Positions 1-11,389 of a stretch of 64,000 nucleotides of DNA are shown here, in pieces. Source of the DNA: Aaosphaeria pasadenensis. Taxonomy: Eukaryota > Ascomycota > Dothideomycetes > Pleosporales. Both the position numbers and the translations under genes were made by a program. The notes below the pieces were generated by a model, which made no database searches, was not told the origin of the DNA, and saw only the letters and a program-made list of their open reading frames with translations. Numbering within the stretch: the stretch's first letter is position 1; each line of letters opens with the position of its first letter. The stretch is from contig JAKLMB010000045.1 in assembly GCA_022813625.1 (NCBI GenBank), forward strand, positions 1 through 64,000. Direction: 5' to 3'.

Positions 1-700
1 TAATAATAAATTATATCTAATCTTTTAGAATTACTTTACTAGTATAATAGTAGCTTATTCTCTTAGATAAGTTAGAGTTATTACCTTGTCTTAATACTTT
101 ACTTTATATCTACTAAACTCTATAATTACTTGTCTTACCTTATATAGTAAGTCTACCATTATTATACTATATAACTACCCTAGTACAAAATTAATAGAGA
201 TTATTATCAGGCTTATATCTTATAGCAGGCTAATTTATACTTTAAGCTTAAGAGACTTATAGTAAAAGAGTAGAATAGTATAGTATATAAGAAGCTATAC
301 CCTAAGGGTAATATACTAGAATAAATAATTAAGAATTTAATAGTAAAGTAATAGAGCTTTAGTTATATAAGTGTAAGGAGCTTTACCCTGAGGGATATGT
401 GCTATAATAAATAATTAAGGATTTGATAGCAAGGCAGCAGAGCTCTAGTTGTACAAGGTTTTTATGTGCTGGTTTCTGCAGAGGCGAACTGGACCAGAGC
501 TCTAGCACGTGGGAGGCCTAAGGGCTCTACGCCTAAGGAAATTTATATAGGTCTATCCTATTACATACTCCTAATAAGAGCTAAATATATACTAAACTAT
601 ATAGTTAGTATAATAAATTATAGAATCTTAGATATATCTTTAACTTACTATTATATAAGTATTATAGTATATCTCTGCATCCTAAACTACGTAGGCCCCT
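1..700. repeat. AT-rich, RIP-like degraded repeat island
   Basis: The first 700 bases are very AT-rich, full of TA dinucleotides, and have no convincing reading frame. Composition changes sharply near 700-720 to normal GC. A short stretch around 466-530 keeps higher GC and a readable frame (GRPKGS within it). It may be a less mutated piece of a retroelement polyprotein, but I cannot name the family. The pattern fits repeat-induced point mutation of an old transposable element, an ascomycete process that turns C:G into T:A in duplicated DNA. The element continues beyond the left edge. Confidence 0.75.
291..459. repeat. Two diverged tandem copies inside the island
   Basis: A unit of about 86 bases starting near 291 recurs near 377. 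Both copies share the core AATAAATAATTAAG and a CTA/CTCTAGTT block. Most differences read as C in copy two against T in copy one, or G against A; for example the GCAGCAGAGCTC block of copy two corresponds to GTAATAGAGCTT in copy one. This transition-only bias is the expected RIP signature. Copy one is the more heavily mutated. Confidence 0.7.
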
Positions 701-734
701 AAGCCTATTTTGCTTATTGCGGGGCTGACGTTGA

Positions 735-766
735 TCACGTGCGCGACGCGCTTTCAGAAAACGCGT
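735..766. promoter_or_regulatory. RPA1 promoter: CACGTG and MCB-like boxes
   Basis: TCACGTG lies at 735-741, ACGCGC at 746-751 and a perfect ACGCGT at 761-766, about 82 bases before the RPA1 start codon. ACGCGT is the MluI cell-cycle box bound by MBF-type factors, which drive G1/S genes such as replication protein A in yeasts. All three sit in the roughly 150-base normal-GC strip between the RIP island and the gene, so this may be most of the promoter. Binding is inferred, not shown. Confidence 0.5.
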
Positions 767-847
767 CCCACACGACCCCAACCCACCTTTCTACTTGCCA
801 CCAAACACGACTTCTTCTCTCCATTCAACCAAGAAGGATTTACGACC

Positions 848-1397
848 ATGGCAGAGCAGGCTATCACACAAGGTGCTATCAGGTATATTGGATCAGGCCT
901 TTGTACATTTGAGAGAAATTAATGGTATACAGGGGCATTTTCAGCCAAGATGGAAACAGCGTCGAGCATCCTATATTGCAATGCGTGCAGATCAGGCCGA
1001 TGGATCCCAAGGCGGGCGACTCAAATTCCGTGCAGCGTTTCCGCGTGGTGTTGAGTGATATCCAGAACTTCATTCAGACTATGATCGCGACAGGTACGTA
1101 CTAACTCGACTCCAATCTCTTCAGCTTCGAACCTGAAATTAATCCCCTACAGGTATCAACGACATCGTAACCTCTGGCAAGTTGAAGAAAGGCTCAATCG
1201 TGAAGCTGCTGAAGTTCAACGCACAACAAGTAAAAGAGAAGAAGATTCTCATCCTCATGGAGTTGGATGTGCTTTCGGAGTACGGCGAGCCCGACAAGTT
1301 TGGGCAACCGGAGGCGCTCGAACTCAAGGAGGACACCAAGCAGCAACCTGCAGCCATCTCCGGCAACAACTTCTACGGAAATAAGCCAGCCCAGCCT

Positions 1398-1435
<38 letters not shown>

Positions 1436-2877
1436 ACAACAGCAACAGCAGGGTCGATCGCTTCCCCACCACCAGAGCCGTCCCTCCACATATCCAAACC
1501 TCTACCCCATCGAATCTCTCTCGCCATACCAGCACAAATGGACGATTCGAGCACGCTGCACACACAAGGGCGACATGAAGACGTGGCATAATACGAAGGG
1601 CGAGGGGAAGCTGTTCAGCGTCAATCTGCTTGATGAGACGGGCGAGATCAGGGGAACTGCGTTCAATGATGTTGCGGAAAAGCTCTTCTCCATATTCCAG
1701 GAAGGAACCGTCTACTACATATCAGCACCCTGCAGGGTATCACTCGCCAAGAAGCAGTTCTCGAATCTGCCAAACGACTATGAACTCCAGTTCGAGCGGG
1801 ATACGGAGGTTGCAAAGGCTGAGGATCAGGAGAATGCGCCCCAGATACGATACAACTTCACCAAGATTGGTGACCTTGAGTCAGTCGAGAAGGACACCAC
1901 GATTGACACTCTTGGTGTGTTGAAGGAGGTTGGCGAGGTTTCGACAATTACTTCGAAGACTACCAACAAGGACTTCAATAAACGAGAACTCACCATTGCC
2001 GACGACTCTCAGACATCGGTCAGACTCACCGTATGGGGCAATGTAGCTCAGACATTCGAAGCGCCTCTCGAGTCAGTGATTGCATTCAAAGGAGTAAAGG
2101 TATCAGACTTTGGTGGTCGAAGCCTTAGTCTTCTCGCATCAGGATCGATGTCCATTGAGCCTGACATCGATGAGGCACATAAGTTGCGAGGCTGGTATGA
2201 CGGTGTAGGCAGTACCGTTCAATTCGCCACACACCAAAACTCCATGAAATCTGGCGGCGGAGGAAAGCAAGACTACAAGTTGATCTCGCAAGTAATGGAA
2301 GAGGAGGCCTATATGCAAGACACACCGACATATTACAACATCAAGGCCTCTGTTCTTTTTGTTTCACACAACTCGACGATTGCCTACCCAGCCTGCCAGA
2401 CACCCAACTGCAACAAGAAAGTCATCGAGGAGAATCCTGATGAATGGTGGTGCGAGAAGTGCCAGATGAAGTTCCCCAAGCCAGAGTACCGTTATGTCCT
2501 CAGAGTGAGTGTCGGGGACCATACTGGTTCGCTCTGGCTGAGCATGTTCGACGACGGTGGACGAACAATTTTAGGCATGTCAGCAAACGAGGCGGTTGCC
2601 ATGAAGGAGGAGGATGAAGGGAAATTCAGCGCTCTGAGGCAAGAGGCAACCTGCCGAACTTATATCTTCAGGGTCCGAGAAAGGATGGAGACTTTCCAGG
2701 ACCAGCCCAAGTAAGCTGAATCGCACATTGTTGACGAGTACTTTCACTGACGAAGCATCCAGGGCACAATACCAGGTACAAAGCATCAACACCCTCAACT
2801 TTGCTGCAGAGGCAAACAAGCTAGCAGAGCTTATCAAGCAGTACAACGTCGACGACAACAGCTTGTTTGTTCAGTAA
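848..2877 (+). CDS. RFA1: Replication protein A large subunit (RPA70/Rfa1)
   Basis: The single-stranded DNA binding subunit of the nuclear RPA trimer, needed for replication, repair and recombination. Exons are 848-882, 933-1093, 1153-2710 and 2763-2877; phases close to a 622-residue protein, usual for the family. It starts MAEQAITQGAIR, as fungal Rfa1 proteins do, followed by the N-terminal OB fold (about 1-110), a linker, DNA-binding domains A and B (about 190-430) and domain C. Domain C holds a zinc ribbon, C-x4-C-x13-C-x2-C, near residues 480-502. The C-terminal helix for trimer assembly ends LFVQ. The linker carries an unusual polyglutamine run around residues 145-168. Promoter boxes upstream suggest G1/S control. 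The gene begins only about 150 bases from a RIP-like island. The family call is secure; the first intron (883-932, 50 nt) is the least certain joint. Confidence 0.95.
1398..1451 (+). repeat. CAG microsatellite encoding polyQ in RPA1
   Basis: Eleven uninterrupted CAG units run from 1401 to 1433, followed by a broken CAA/CAG tail. Read in the RPA1 frame this gives 13 glutamines in a row, a proline and five more glutamines. Pure CAG units rather than mixed CAA/CAG suggest recent replication slippage. Confidence 0.9.
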
Positions 2878-3687
2878 TTCAGCGATCATGTACTTTGACG
2901 AAAATGGGAAATAGTGTAATGCGAAGTTGCTGGGCTCTGTCGTCGAATGAGTGTACTGTACATTGCCTGACGATATCGCAATAACGGTGTGTTGGACCAG
3001 ACGGGGCATGTCATTGTGCCCGTCGAATCAGTCTCGCCAGATGTGTATAGATTTTTACATATAATCATAAACACAATGCCCACGAGTTTCAAATCAATTT
3101 AGATGCTTTTCCTAGTTATCCGGATACGAGAGCGTTGTGAGGCTCAACAGCGCGCTGGTCGATGCTTTATAATTGCGGCTACTCCTTGATGGGCTATCTT
3201 ACCGCAAAGCGGGAGTCCGCGGCCCCAGCAGTCAGCCCTGTGAGGTCATCGCTACCCCTCAGGAACGGGAAATACCACAGCCCTACGAGGCACCATCTTC
3301 AATTGCGGGCAACTCCACCAGATTGTATCACTATACTTCTCGCTAAACTTTCTAGAAAACGGGGAGTCTTCGATGAGATATACCCGGATCTACATCCATA
3401 ACAGTCAAGCTCGAGATCTCGCAATCGCTAGCTGACGCACATCACGACCCTAAGCCGTTCCGAGGTACTCAAGCTCGAGGAAGCATACGTATCGGTTGCT
3501 TGATTAACAATCAGAAAAGGAGGGGGATATCGGAACTACAATTGTTCATAAAGAGGTCAATTGAAGCTTGAGAAGTCGATATTCAACACATTCCAACCGC
3601 AACTCTCAACCTCAGTCTACACACTGCAACATCCATCCACCTCGTCCTCATAATCCCATCTATCAAAACCACCACCATACACCCAAG
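2878..3687. other. Intergenic, RPA1 3' side to oxidoreductase promoter
   Basis: About 810 bases between two genes on the same strand. The first part is presumably the RPA1 3' UTR. No frame here resembles a protein and no RNA gene was recognised. The last 90 bases before 3688 are C- and A-rich, typical of a fungal transcription start region. Confidence 0.6.
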
Positions 3688-4826
3688 ATGTCCACAACCA
3701 TGCGAGCAGTAGGTTCGTACACACTCATCTCCCCCCAACGGCCCTATCCACACCACAAGCCACTAACCCACCCCCTCACCCAGAAATCAAAGACGGCAAG
3801 GGGCCAATCGAAAACCTGTACATCGCCTCGATCCCCAAGCCAGTCCCCACCGACGCCCAAGCCCTCGTGAAAATCAAAGCCTTCGGCCTCAACCGCATGG
3901 ACCTCGTGCAGCGCGAGGGCGACTACCCGCTCCCGCCACAGGCGCCCAAGACCCTGGGCGTCGAGTTCTCCGGCATCATCGAGGAGCTCGGCTCGAGCCC
4001 CGAGAAGGGGTTCCAGGTCGGCGACGAGGTGTTCGGGCTCGCGTACGGGGGCGCGTACGCGGAGTACATCGCGGTCAGCACGCACATGCTGGTGCACAAG
4101 CCGAAGGAACTGAGCTGGGAGCAGTGTGCTGGTATCCCTGAGGTATGATATCCCCCCTCCAAAAGAAGAACCAAGCCGACTAACTGACGACCTCATCAGA
4201 CCTGGATAACCGCCACCCAAGCCCTCTACCTCGTCTCGCACTTCACCCCCGGCAAATCCATCCTCTGGCACGCGGGCGCGTCCTCCGTCTCCATCGCCGG
4301 AATCCAACTCTCCGTCGCCGACGGCGCGTCCGCCGTCTACGCGACCGCGCGCTCCGACGCAAAATGCGACTTCGCGGTCTCCACGCTCGGCGCGACGGCA
4401 GCCTTCAACGCCAAGACGTCCGACTGGGCCGCCGAGGTGCTGAAAGCGACAGACGGCAAGGGCGTCGACATCATCATCGACTTCGTCGGCGGGGAGTACT
4501 TCGCGCAGAATCTCGACGCCGTGGCGCGCGACGGGATCATCGTGAACTTGGGGTTCCTGGGAGGTACGAGGGTGCCTGACGGTACGGACATTGGGGCGTT
4601 TATACGGAAGAGGATCACGTTCAAGGGGAGCAGTTTGAGGAGTAGGGACGAGGTGTATCAGGGGAAGTTGAGGGATCAGCTCGTCGAGCATGCGCTGCCG
4701 AGGTTTGTGGACGGGAGGTTTAAGGTGCTGGTTGATAGGGTGTTTGATTGGGAGAAGATACAGGAGGCGCAGGGCGTGCTGGAGAGGAATGAGACTACGG
4801 GCAAGGTTATTTGTACGATTTCGTAG
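3688..4826 (+). CDS. Quinone oxidoreductase, PIG3-like zinc-free MDR
   Basis: A 336-residue medium-chain dehydrogenase/reductase, probably an NADPH-dependent quinone reductase acting in the cytosol. Exons are 3688-3712, 3784-4142 and 4200-4826; phases close. The N-terminal GroES-like half carries GLNRMDLVQREGDYP (about residues 46-60), and GVEFSGIIEELG follows. The Rossmann half has HAGASSVSIAGIQL, matching the nucleotide-binding signature of the PIG3/TP53I3 group, then GVDIIIDFVGG. The zinc ligands of true alcohol dehydrogenases are absent, which supports the quinone reductase branch. Substrate cannot be told from sequence. The third exon changes from strongly GC-rich to more ordinary codon use towards the end, with no frame break. 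It is convergent with the patatin-like gene downstream. Confidence 0.9.
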
Positions 4827-5607
4827 TGGTATGGGATATAGATGGTTTTTGGGAGGGGTTTCGAGGGGATTTGTAGATAGTGGTTTTGGTGTGTTGATGG
4901 CTTATGAATGAATATATGAATATATGATACATATACAGAATTTTTTTCATATTGATGTTTTTATAACCTTTCATATGCCTTCAACTTCCACGAAATGATG
5001 TAGGCAATGTGTGCCAAGTATACTATTGGTGAGATGCCTTCCTATCATGTAAATATCATGCACAGGTATTGGACTGGGAGAACAGGGTGGAAGTGATCGG
5101 GGATCTAGTAAGCTAACATGATTTGATTTCATTTGAAGTGATGTGAATTCGGCAGAATGCTAACAGTGGACGGCTATAACGCACAGTATGGTCATTTACA
5201 TAGCATTGGTAACATGTCCACAAAGCATGGTCCACAGGGCATGGTGTAGCACAGAATGTATAGAACAATGTGATCGTAAATATGCAAGATGGTGATTATA
5301 GCTGAAAGGGTATCTAAAAAAATATAAGGAAATCTCTCACAACCCACACCCATGTAGACCGTCCCCCAATGTGGAAGCGGGTATGCTTTGCTAAATTATG
5401 CTTTCGATAAAAGCAAAACGCTACTGAAGAGATCTGCGCGTCGAACATCGTTAAATATCCAAAGATGGTAAGAGAGTCAAGAGATTCGTTAAGCGAGGCC
5501 ATCAGATCATTACCCATCATATCGCGAAGCGAGCAATGCAAGGGCTATTGACATCATCATTACTCCGATTTCTTTTCCATCGATTCGATGGTCTCGAACG
5601 TCTATGT
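4827..5607. other. Convergent intergenic region
   Basis: About 780 AT-leaning bases between the ends of two convergent genes, presumably both 3' UTRs and terminators. TATATGAATATATGATACATAT-like AT runs near 4910-4940 could serve as polyadenylation efficiency elements. No coding frame is supported. Confidence 0.6.
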
Positions 5608-7563
5608 TTATCGTGAAAATTCAGGTTTTGTGGCCTTGTTGACAATAGGCGGCGGTCCATCCGTGTCGGGATATGGTAATGGAGCACCTGGTGGAGGCCG
5701 GGGCCTTGACACACCTACTGGGGGCAGCACGGGTGGCCCGTTGAGTCGTGCATACTTTGAATTATCTGATTGCAAAGGAGTCTTGGGTGGCAGCGGCGGT
5801 GGGCTCTGTCGGTGGACCTCGGTGAAGCTCAGACTTGGAGAGCTGTGTATGGACGGGCGATCGTCTACGTGGAATTGTTCGTCTGAACGGCGATCCGAGA
5901 AGAGCTCACCAGAGTGGCGAGGTTGGACGTCACCATTGAGCGGTTGCGGATATTCGTCTGAGGAGACGACGAGGAACTTCTCATCGGAAGGGCTTCGAGA
6001 GTGGGCGGGGTGATGCTGGTTGTGTGCGTATAAACCGGGTGTGACATCTTCTGCTGGTAGCTCTACGGCGAATGTCGGAGCATCAGGAATACTGGGTAAC
6101 GGCCGCTGGCGATAACTATTTGCGTCTCTTGGGTCTCTCAATGTAGGCGTACCGTTCGCCCTTTCCCGCTCTGCGCGTTCCCATCTTTGCTTCGCACGGT
6201 GGATGCGGGCGAGTTTTGCAGAGGCGTCCAGATTCTTGCTCTGCACGTCCTGCTCCGAGAGGTACATGCGAGTATTGGTACTGATCTCCGCCAGTCGATT
6301 CCACTCGTTCATGCCGAACTCGCCCACTCCAACATTGACGTTGAGACGGTAGTAATGCTCCGGGTTCACTTGACGTTTCGCCAGATGGTCCTTCATAGAT
6401 TGGTGAATCTTTTCGCAATCTTCAATCTTGCCAATCAACCTCCTCCTGGCTTCTGCAAAGTCGCCAACGCCACTCGAAACAAAGTCTTCCCACCAAAGGT
6501 GCTGTTGTTGGGTCGTGCCCTCTGGTCGCTTTCCCGTTCCAATGCTGATGAAGACGCCGACTTCGCGACCAGGCCATTCGTTGCACACGGCTTCGTCGAG
6601 GATTTGCGGCGCGGGGTTGTACTTTCCAGCGCCTTCGTCCAGAAATACGGATTGGCCGACCTGAATTGGTTTGAAAGCTAGGGCGGTGGCACAGGTTGCG
6701 CGACCGGCCTGCCAGATGGTCGCGTTGGGTTCAATGGCGGGCTCTTTGCGGGAGTCGTAGGATCGGAGGAGGATTTGTCCGTTGCCGCCCTTTTTGGAGC
6801 CTTTGTATACGGCTGTAACGGCGCTGAGAGATGTTAGTTCATGCTGGGAATGCTAGGCCAGCCATTGGGATCATTCACTCACGTCTTCGTTCGTTCTTCC
6901 CGAACGTCGTACAGCCTTGCACTCGGATTGCCCCACTTCAAAGCGGCCATGCGCATGTTGACGGGCGTCATTCCGATCTGGCTGTACCTGCTGGCAGTGC
7001 TCGGACTTCGATGGACACTGCCCATGGCGCTTCCAGGCGTCATGGGCGTCTTCAAGTCCACACTGGAGGACATTGCATCGGGCGCATCGTTGCCTTCATC
7101 GTCGTAGATCGTATGCTCGCGCACGCACTCCATGATAGCTTCCTCCAACTTGGAGGCTTTGAATAAGGTGGATCGGTAGGGTATGCCGGCGAATGTCTTG
7201 TCCGTCTCGAAGACTCTCTTCGTCATGCGAACGTACACGTCCTTGCAAGTGTCCACGTCGAGTCGCAGCCTGCCCAACATGATTGCGATCAACCCTCCGG
7301 TGCCCGTGCCTGCAATCAAGTCGAAGTGGTCGCATGGCTTGGGAATTTCGTGTCGCTTAGGCGCTCGTCCTTCTATTTCGACAAATGTTCTGTGCATCAA
7401 CTCTTGCAAGATGATTAGCATAGAGTAGCCACGCACGCCTCCGCCATCTGTAGCTGAGTTAGTAGGTGGCATGTGAAAAGCCGAGGGGAAACGAACCGAG
7501 GGAGAGGATGCGCAGCGGTGGACCTTTGGTTGTGTCCTTCCGTCGAATGCCGCTGTTCGCCAT
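5608..7563 (-). CDS. Patatin-like protein lacking the catalytic serine
   Basis: A 615-residue patatin-domain protein. On the minus strand the exons are 7563-7497, 7447-6883 and 6823-5608; phases close. The oxyanion motif DGGGVRG is at residues 23-29. Where active patatins have G-x-S-x-G, this reads GTGTGG at 69-74, so the expected serine 71 is glycine (codon GGC). The dyad aspartate is kept at about 273, but in DEG rather than DGG/DGA. A fold without the nucleophile points to a pseudoenzyme, perhaps regulatory or lipid-binding. After the domain (to about 330) comes a long Pro/Ser-rich, probably disordered tail ending EFSR. A paralogue with an intact dyad lies 8 kb away on the other strand. 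I believe serine-less patatin-like proteins exist elsewhere in ascomycetes, but I could not check. Confidence 0.9.
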
Positions 7564-10034
7564 GGTGAAGAAGAGTAGAGAATGCGCAGAGTCGTGGTGG
7601 AGTGGCGGCGACTCCGGCGTGGTAAATGGGAGAGCAGAAGAGGGCGTGCAGACGTCACAGGCCGAGTCAAGCGCACAGTCAAGCGCACAGATGGCGGGTG
7701 TGTGACAGGTGGAGCTGGGTGGTGTATGCTTCTAAGACGCAAGACTCAAGACTCGAAGCTCAAAACTCACAACAAAAGATACAAGTGGGAGTAAGTGTGA
7801 ATAGGAAATGAAGTGGAAGAAAAACGAAGGGCCGCGTAACGGTGAGGTGTGAGGAAGGATGTTTAGCGGCGTAGCTGGGTAGTTGGGTAGTTTGGTGGGT
7901 GGTGGTGGTACTAGTAAGCGGTGGGAAGGTGGAGGCTGACGGCGAATGGGTTGTTAGACTTTGAGGAGGGTTCGGTACAGTAGGTGTAGGTACGCGGTAC
8001 GGAAACGCGGAGGATCCTAGCTTGTAACTGAGGATGAAGCGTGGGTGAGGAGGGAGTCCGTAGCTTGGAGAGTGAAGATCCGTTGAAGGATTATCGATGA
8101 AAGTGGTGGAATGGAGGAGAAGTGCTTGGATGTGAAGGAGAAACGATTGTGTTTGGAGTGTGTATAGTATAGTTATTGTGTACGGAGTGCAACGGAATAG
8201 TTAGTTGTGCGTGTAATAGTTTAGTGAAGAAGTATTGAAATAGAACATGAACCACGGAAGGTACGGTTCAGTACGAGGAAGGTACACACAGATGGCTGTA
8301 GTTAGTACTCGTAGTGGGAAGGTGCAACTGCGGCGACAACTGGTGGGAAAACGTCACTGACGGGGCCCACAAGGTAGCCTGTAGTTATACCCTAATACAT
8401 TGAAGTATCTTCAGCTTAACCCACAAGACTACATAAGAAATCCACAAGAATACAACAAAAACTATCGGGCACTAACTACTCGGTACCTAAATCCATTATC
8501 CAGTCTACCTTGGACCAAAGTATTATTCATTATTCCTCCTCGTTAGTCTTTTAGTTACTGATGTTTGGATACCACAATAACAGTTCGCTGTCATGTATAG
8601 ACTCTAGTCACACAGACTGTATACATGCCCAATACATACACACGCACATTATGACTCCCCACCGACAAGGTCATCAGCAACGCCATCGCCATCGCCATGA
8701 GAGTCAGCATCGGTATCTCCAGCTTGGCCCTACGACTCGCCGCCAGTTCCCTGGACATTCCCTGGCATTTTGGCCTGCTTCGCCACACTTCGGCCACACT
8801 TCGCCTACTCTCCACCACCTTAGCGACCAACCAAGTCTTCCCTCACCGCACCTCCCAAGAAGCAAAGTGACCATCCAGGTCACCTCCACTCTATGACTCC
8901 ATGTGCCACCATCATTCATCCTGGTATGCACCTCCTCGTCTGCGTGAACCGCCTCAACTCTGCCCAACTCGTCGCCTTTCCATTCGGTCGCCCATTCGGT
9001 CGTCCGGCACCAGATCGTCCGTCCCTGCGCCGGCTACGCGCTGACCCGCCATCGCCCTCCTCCCAGCTCCCAGGGACCGACCAACCCACCGACAACTCAC
9101 CGTTACGAGGTACTTGATTACCCATTTGCCATAACGGTCATAATTACTTGAACGGTGCTCGTGACCTCTTTCGCTTTCTCACTGACTACCGTGCTCGCAC
9201 ATCGGGTTTCAAATGTAGATGTGATTGACAACTTTAAGCATTGTACATCATGTTTCGCCTCTCTACATTCTGCATAACGGTTTGTCAATCATACACTGCT
9301 TCATCGCGAAGTCCGAACGAATGGTTGGTCGGTTCGTCATAGGTACCGGTAGTACCTCCTGGCAGGGCGGACATCCATATTGCTGTTAGCATTGAGTACT
9401 CGACACTTCGTAGTATATGCCACAGGACTACACTTGTATCATCGACCCTTCGAGCTGTGCTGTAATGCATCTAGGTTGTAAACATTTCAAGTGCTAATTA
9501 CTCCGTACTTTAAAGAATAATTGACGGTGTCTATAATAGGATATCCATCAACCAAGATTGGTCTAACTTATTCCACATCTCGGGTGTGCATCCGTCCTTA
9601 TGAAGTTGTGACGAATCTAGAGCAACTCGATCGCGATACCCATGATTTTGCTTGGAGCATTATTTCCTTCTCTTCAACTCATCACAAATATGTCTCTTAA
9701 GATTCGAGACAGTTCCTGAAAGAAAGAAGAAAAACCAGCCCAGCAATACCAAGCTGTTAAGCTACCCCGCCAATCCTATTTCTCACTTTGTTAGCGGAGC
9801 CGCGACTTTGCCCAGCCCTTCCCTCGGTCTTGTCTAATGTCACTGCCGAACACGTGGGCCAGATATGCACTCTCGGATGGCGCAACCGATATCTCCAAGA
9901 CTTGCCAAAGACGTGCTATCGACATGATTTCCCTCTTTCTCTCTCGCTTGAACGAATAGTCTTGTGCAAGACTTTTATATATCTTCGTCTCTGACCAGCA
10001 TATTGTACCATTGTCAATTCCGTAATTCCAGACA
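7564..10034. other. Intergenic, divergent promoters of patatin-like and MOSC genes
   Basis: About 2.5 kb between divergent genes. Open frames at 8561-8896 and 8893-9117 are rich in His, Pro and Arg with no family resemblance, and I do not call them genes. TACTCCGTA occurs at 9499-9507 and a one-mismatch copy (TACGGAGTG) at 8181. CACGTGGG lies at 9851-9858, 184 bases before the MOSC start codon. The stretch 7860-8200 is rich in short GT/GA runs. Nothing else was recognised. Confidence 0.6.
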
Positions 10035-11389
10035 ATGGCTCCCTCGTGGGATCTTGAACAGTTCTTTGAAGGAACTGACGAATTCCTCGAGAACTCCGTC
10101 AAATACCTCGTCCGGAATCCACTTGTCGCCCTTGCGATCCTAATCGTCATCCACCTTGGTATCTATTTCCTGTTGAGAACTCAACCTCCGTCTCTACACA
10201 AGTTTAACGATCTGAAGATCTCAGAGGTAAGTTGGCCAATATAGTAAATCGCCATTGCGCGATGCTTCAACATGCTTTATACTGACTCGCGTGACCAAGA
10301 TCTATGTATATCCCATCAAATCGCTGAGAGGAGCGCAAGTCTCCGAAGCGGTAGCCAGCAAGGATGGATTCGACTATGATCGTAGGCGTCTCAAATCCCA
10401 TCACGACCACGCATTGCTAACTCCCGATCCCCAGGCCGATTCATGCTCCTCAAAGTCAACGACGACGGAACCTATCAAAACATGCAGGTCTCACGCATAC
10501 CAGAAATGTGCCGCTTCCTAACCAGCATCACGCTCCCCTCCGAAGACTCCAAGGACTCAGGCTCCATCAATGTCGAATTCACCGCGCCAGGAAGCTCGAA
10601 AACCAACTCCATCACCATCCCCCTCGAACCCGACACCACCTCCCTCCCAACCCTCGAAGTCGACCTCTACACCAGCAAAACCCAAGCCTACAAGATGCCC
10701 TCTCACATCAACGCCTGGTTCACCACCTGCTTCAACTACCCGGTCGTCCTCGCATACCTCGGCCCCCACCGCCGCTCCGTCCTCTTCACCGACCTCCAAC
10801 CTACCAAATCCTGGCTCCCCCCCTTCTCCCCCTTCACCAAGACCCCCCAAATCGGCTTCGCAGACTGCGCGCCCTTCCTCCTCATCTCCAGCACCTCCGT
10901 CGCCGACGTCTCCTCCCGCCTCCCCGGGGCCCTGCAAATGGACCCCACGAAATTCCGCCCCAACATCATCCTCTCTGGCGCCGAATCCGCCTGGGAAGAA
11001 GACTACTGGTCGCGCATCGACATCTCCGGCACCATTCTCCACACCTCGCACAACTGCGGCCGCTGCGCGAGCCTCAACGTCGACTACAACACTGGAAAGT
11101 ACGGTACCGGGCCCGAGGGGACGGTGCTTAAGTTGCTGCAGAAGGATAGGCGGATCGATATCGGGACGAAGTATAGTCCTGTTTTTGGGAGGTATAGTTT
11201 TTGGGATGAGGGGAATGGCGGGGAGAGGAGGTTGAGGGTCGGGGATACGGCGAGGGTCACGAGGTTTAATGTTAAGCCTACGGTTTTTAGTAAGTTTTCT
11301 TCTCCTTGGGCGAAGGGCGGGGAGATGTCGAGTTGGGGGACTATTGCTAATTGTGTCTATCAGGTTGGAAAGCGCTGCAAAAGATGTAG
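10035..11389 (+). CDS. Membrane-anchored MOSC-domain protein (mARC-like)
   Basis: A 384-residue molybdenum-cofactor-binding protein of the MOSC_N plus MOSC family, related to mitochondrial amidoxime-reducing components. Exons are 10035-10226, 10300-10381, 10435-11289 and 11364-11389; phases close. A hydrophobic anchor (about residues 31-49, from NPLVALAIL onward) is followed by the N-terminal barrel with IYVYPIKSLRG and FDYDRRFML. In the MOSC domain, HNCGRCASLNVDYNTG near residue 300 holds the conserved cysteines, one expected to bind molybdenum. The last eight codons sit on a separate exon ending TVFSWKALQKM, which matches the family end. Likely membrane is mitochondrial outer or ER. The central exon uses strongly C-ending codons, then shifts at about 11090 to more A/T. 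Confidence 0.9.

Noticed and set aside
466..702. 78-codon frame at the edge of the AT-rich island
   Set aside because: Its second half is Ile/Tyr-rich translation of AT-rich, RIP-like DNA; only the first 20 codons might be a retroelement remnant.
8561..9117. Overlapping frames of 111 and 74 codons
   Set aside because: Low-complexity His/Pro/Arg content, overlapping frames on both strands and no splice support; likely noncoding promoter DNA.
10508..11235. Two long frames overlapping the MOSC exon
   Set aside because: Arg/Pro/His- or Ser/Pro-rich shadows caused by C-ending codon bias in the real frame.
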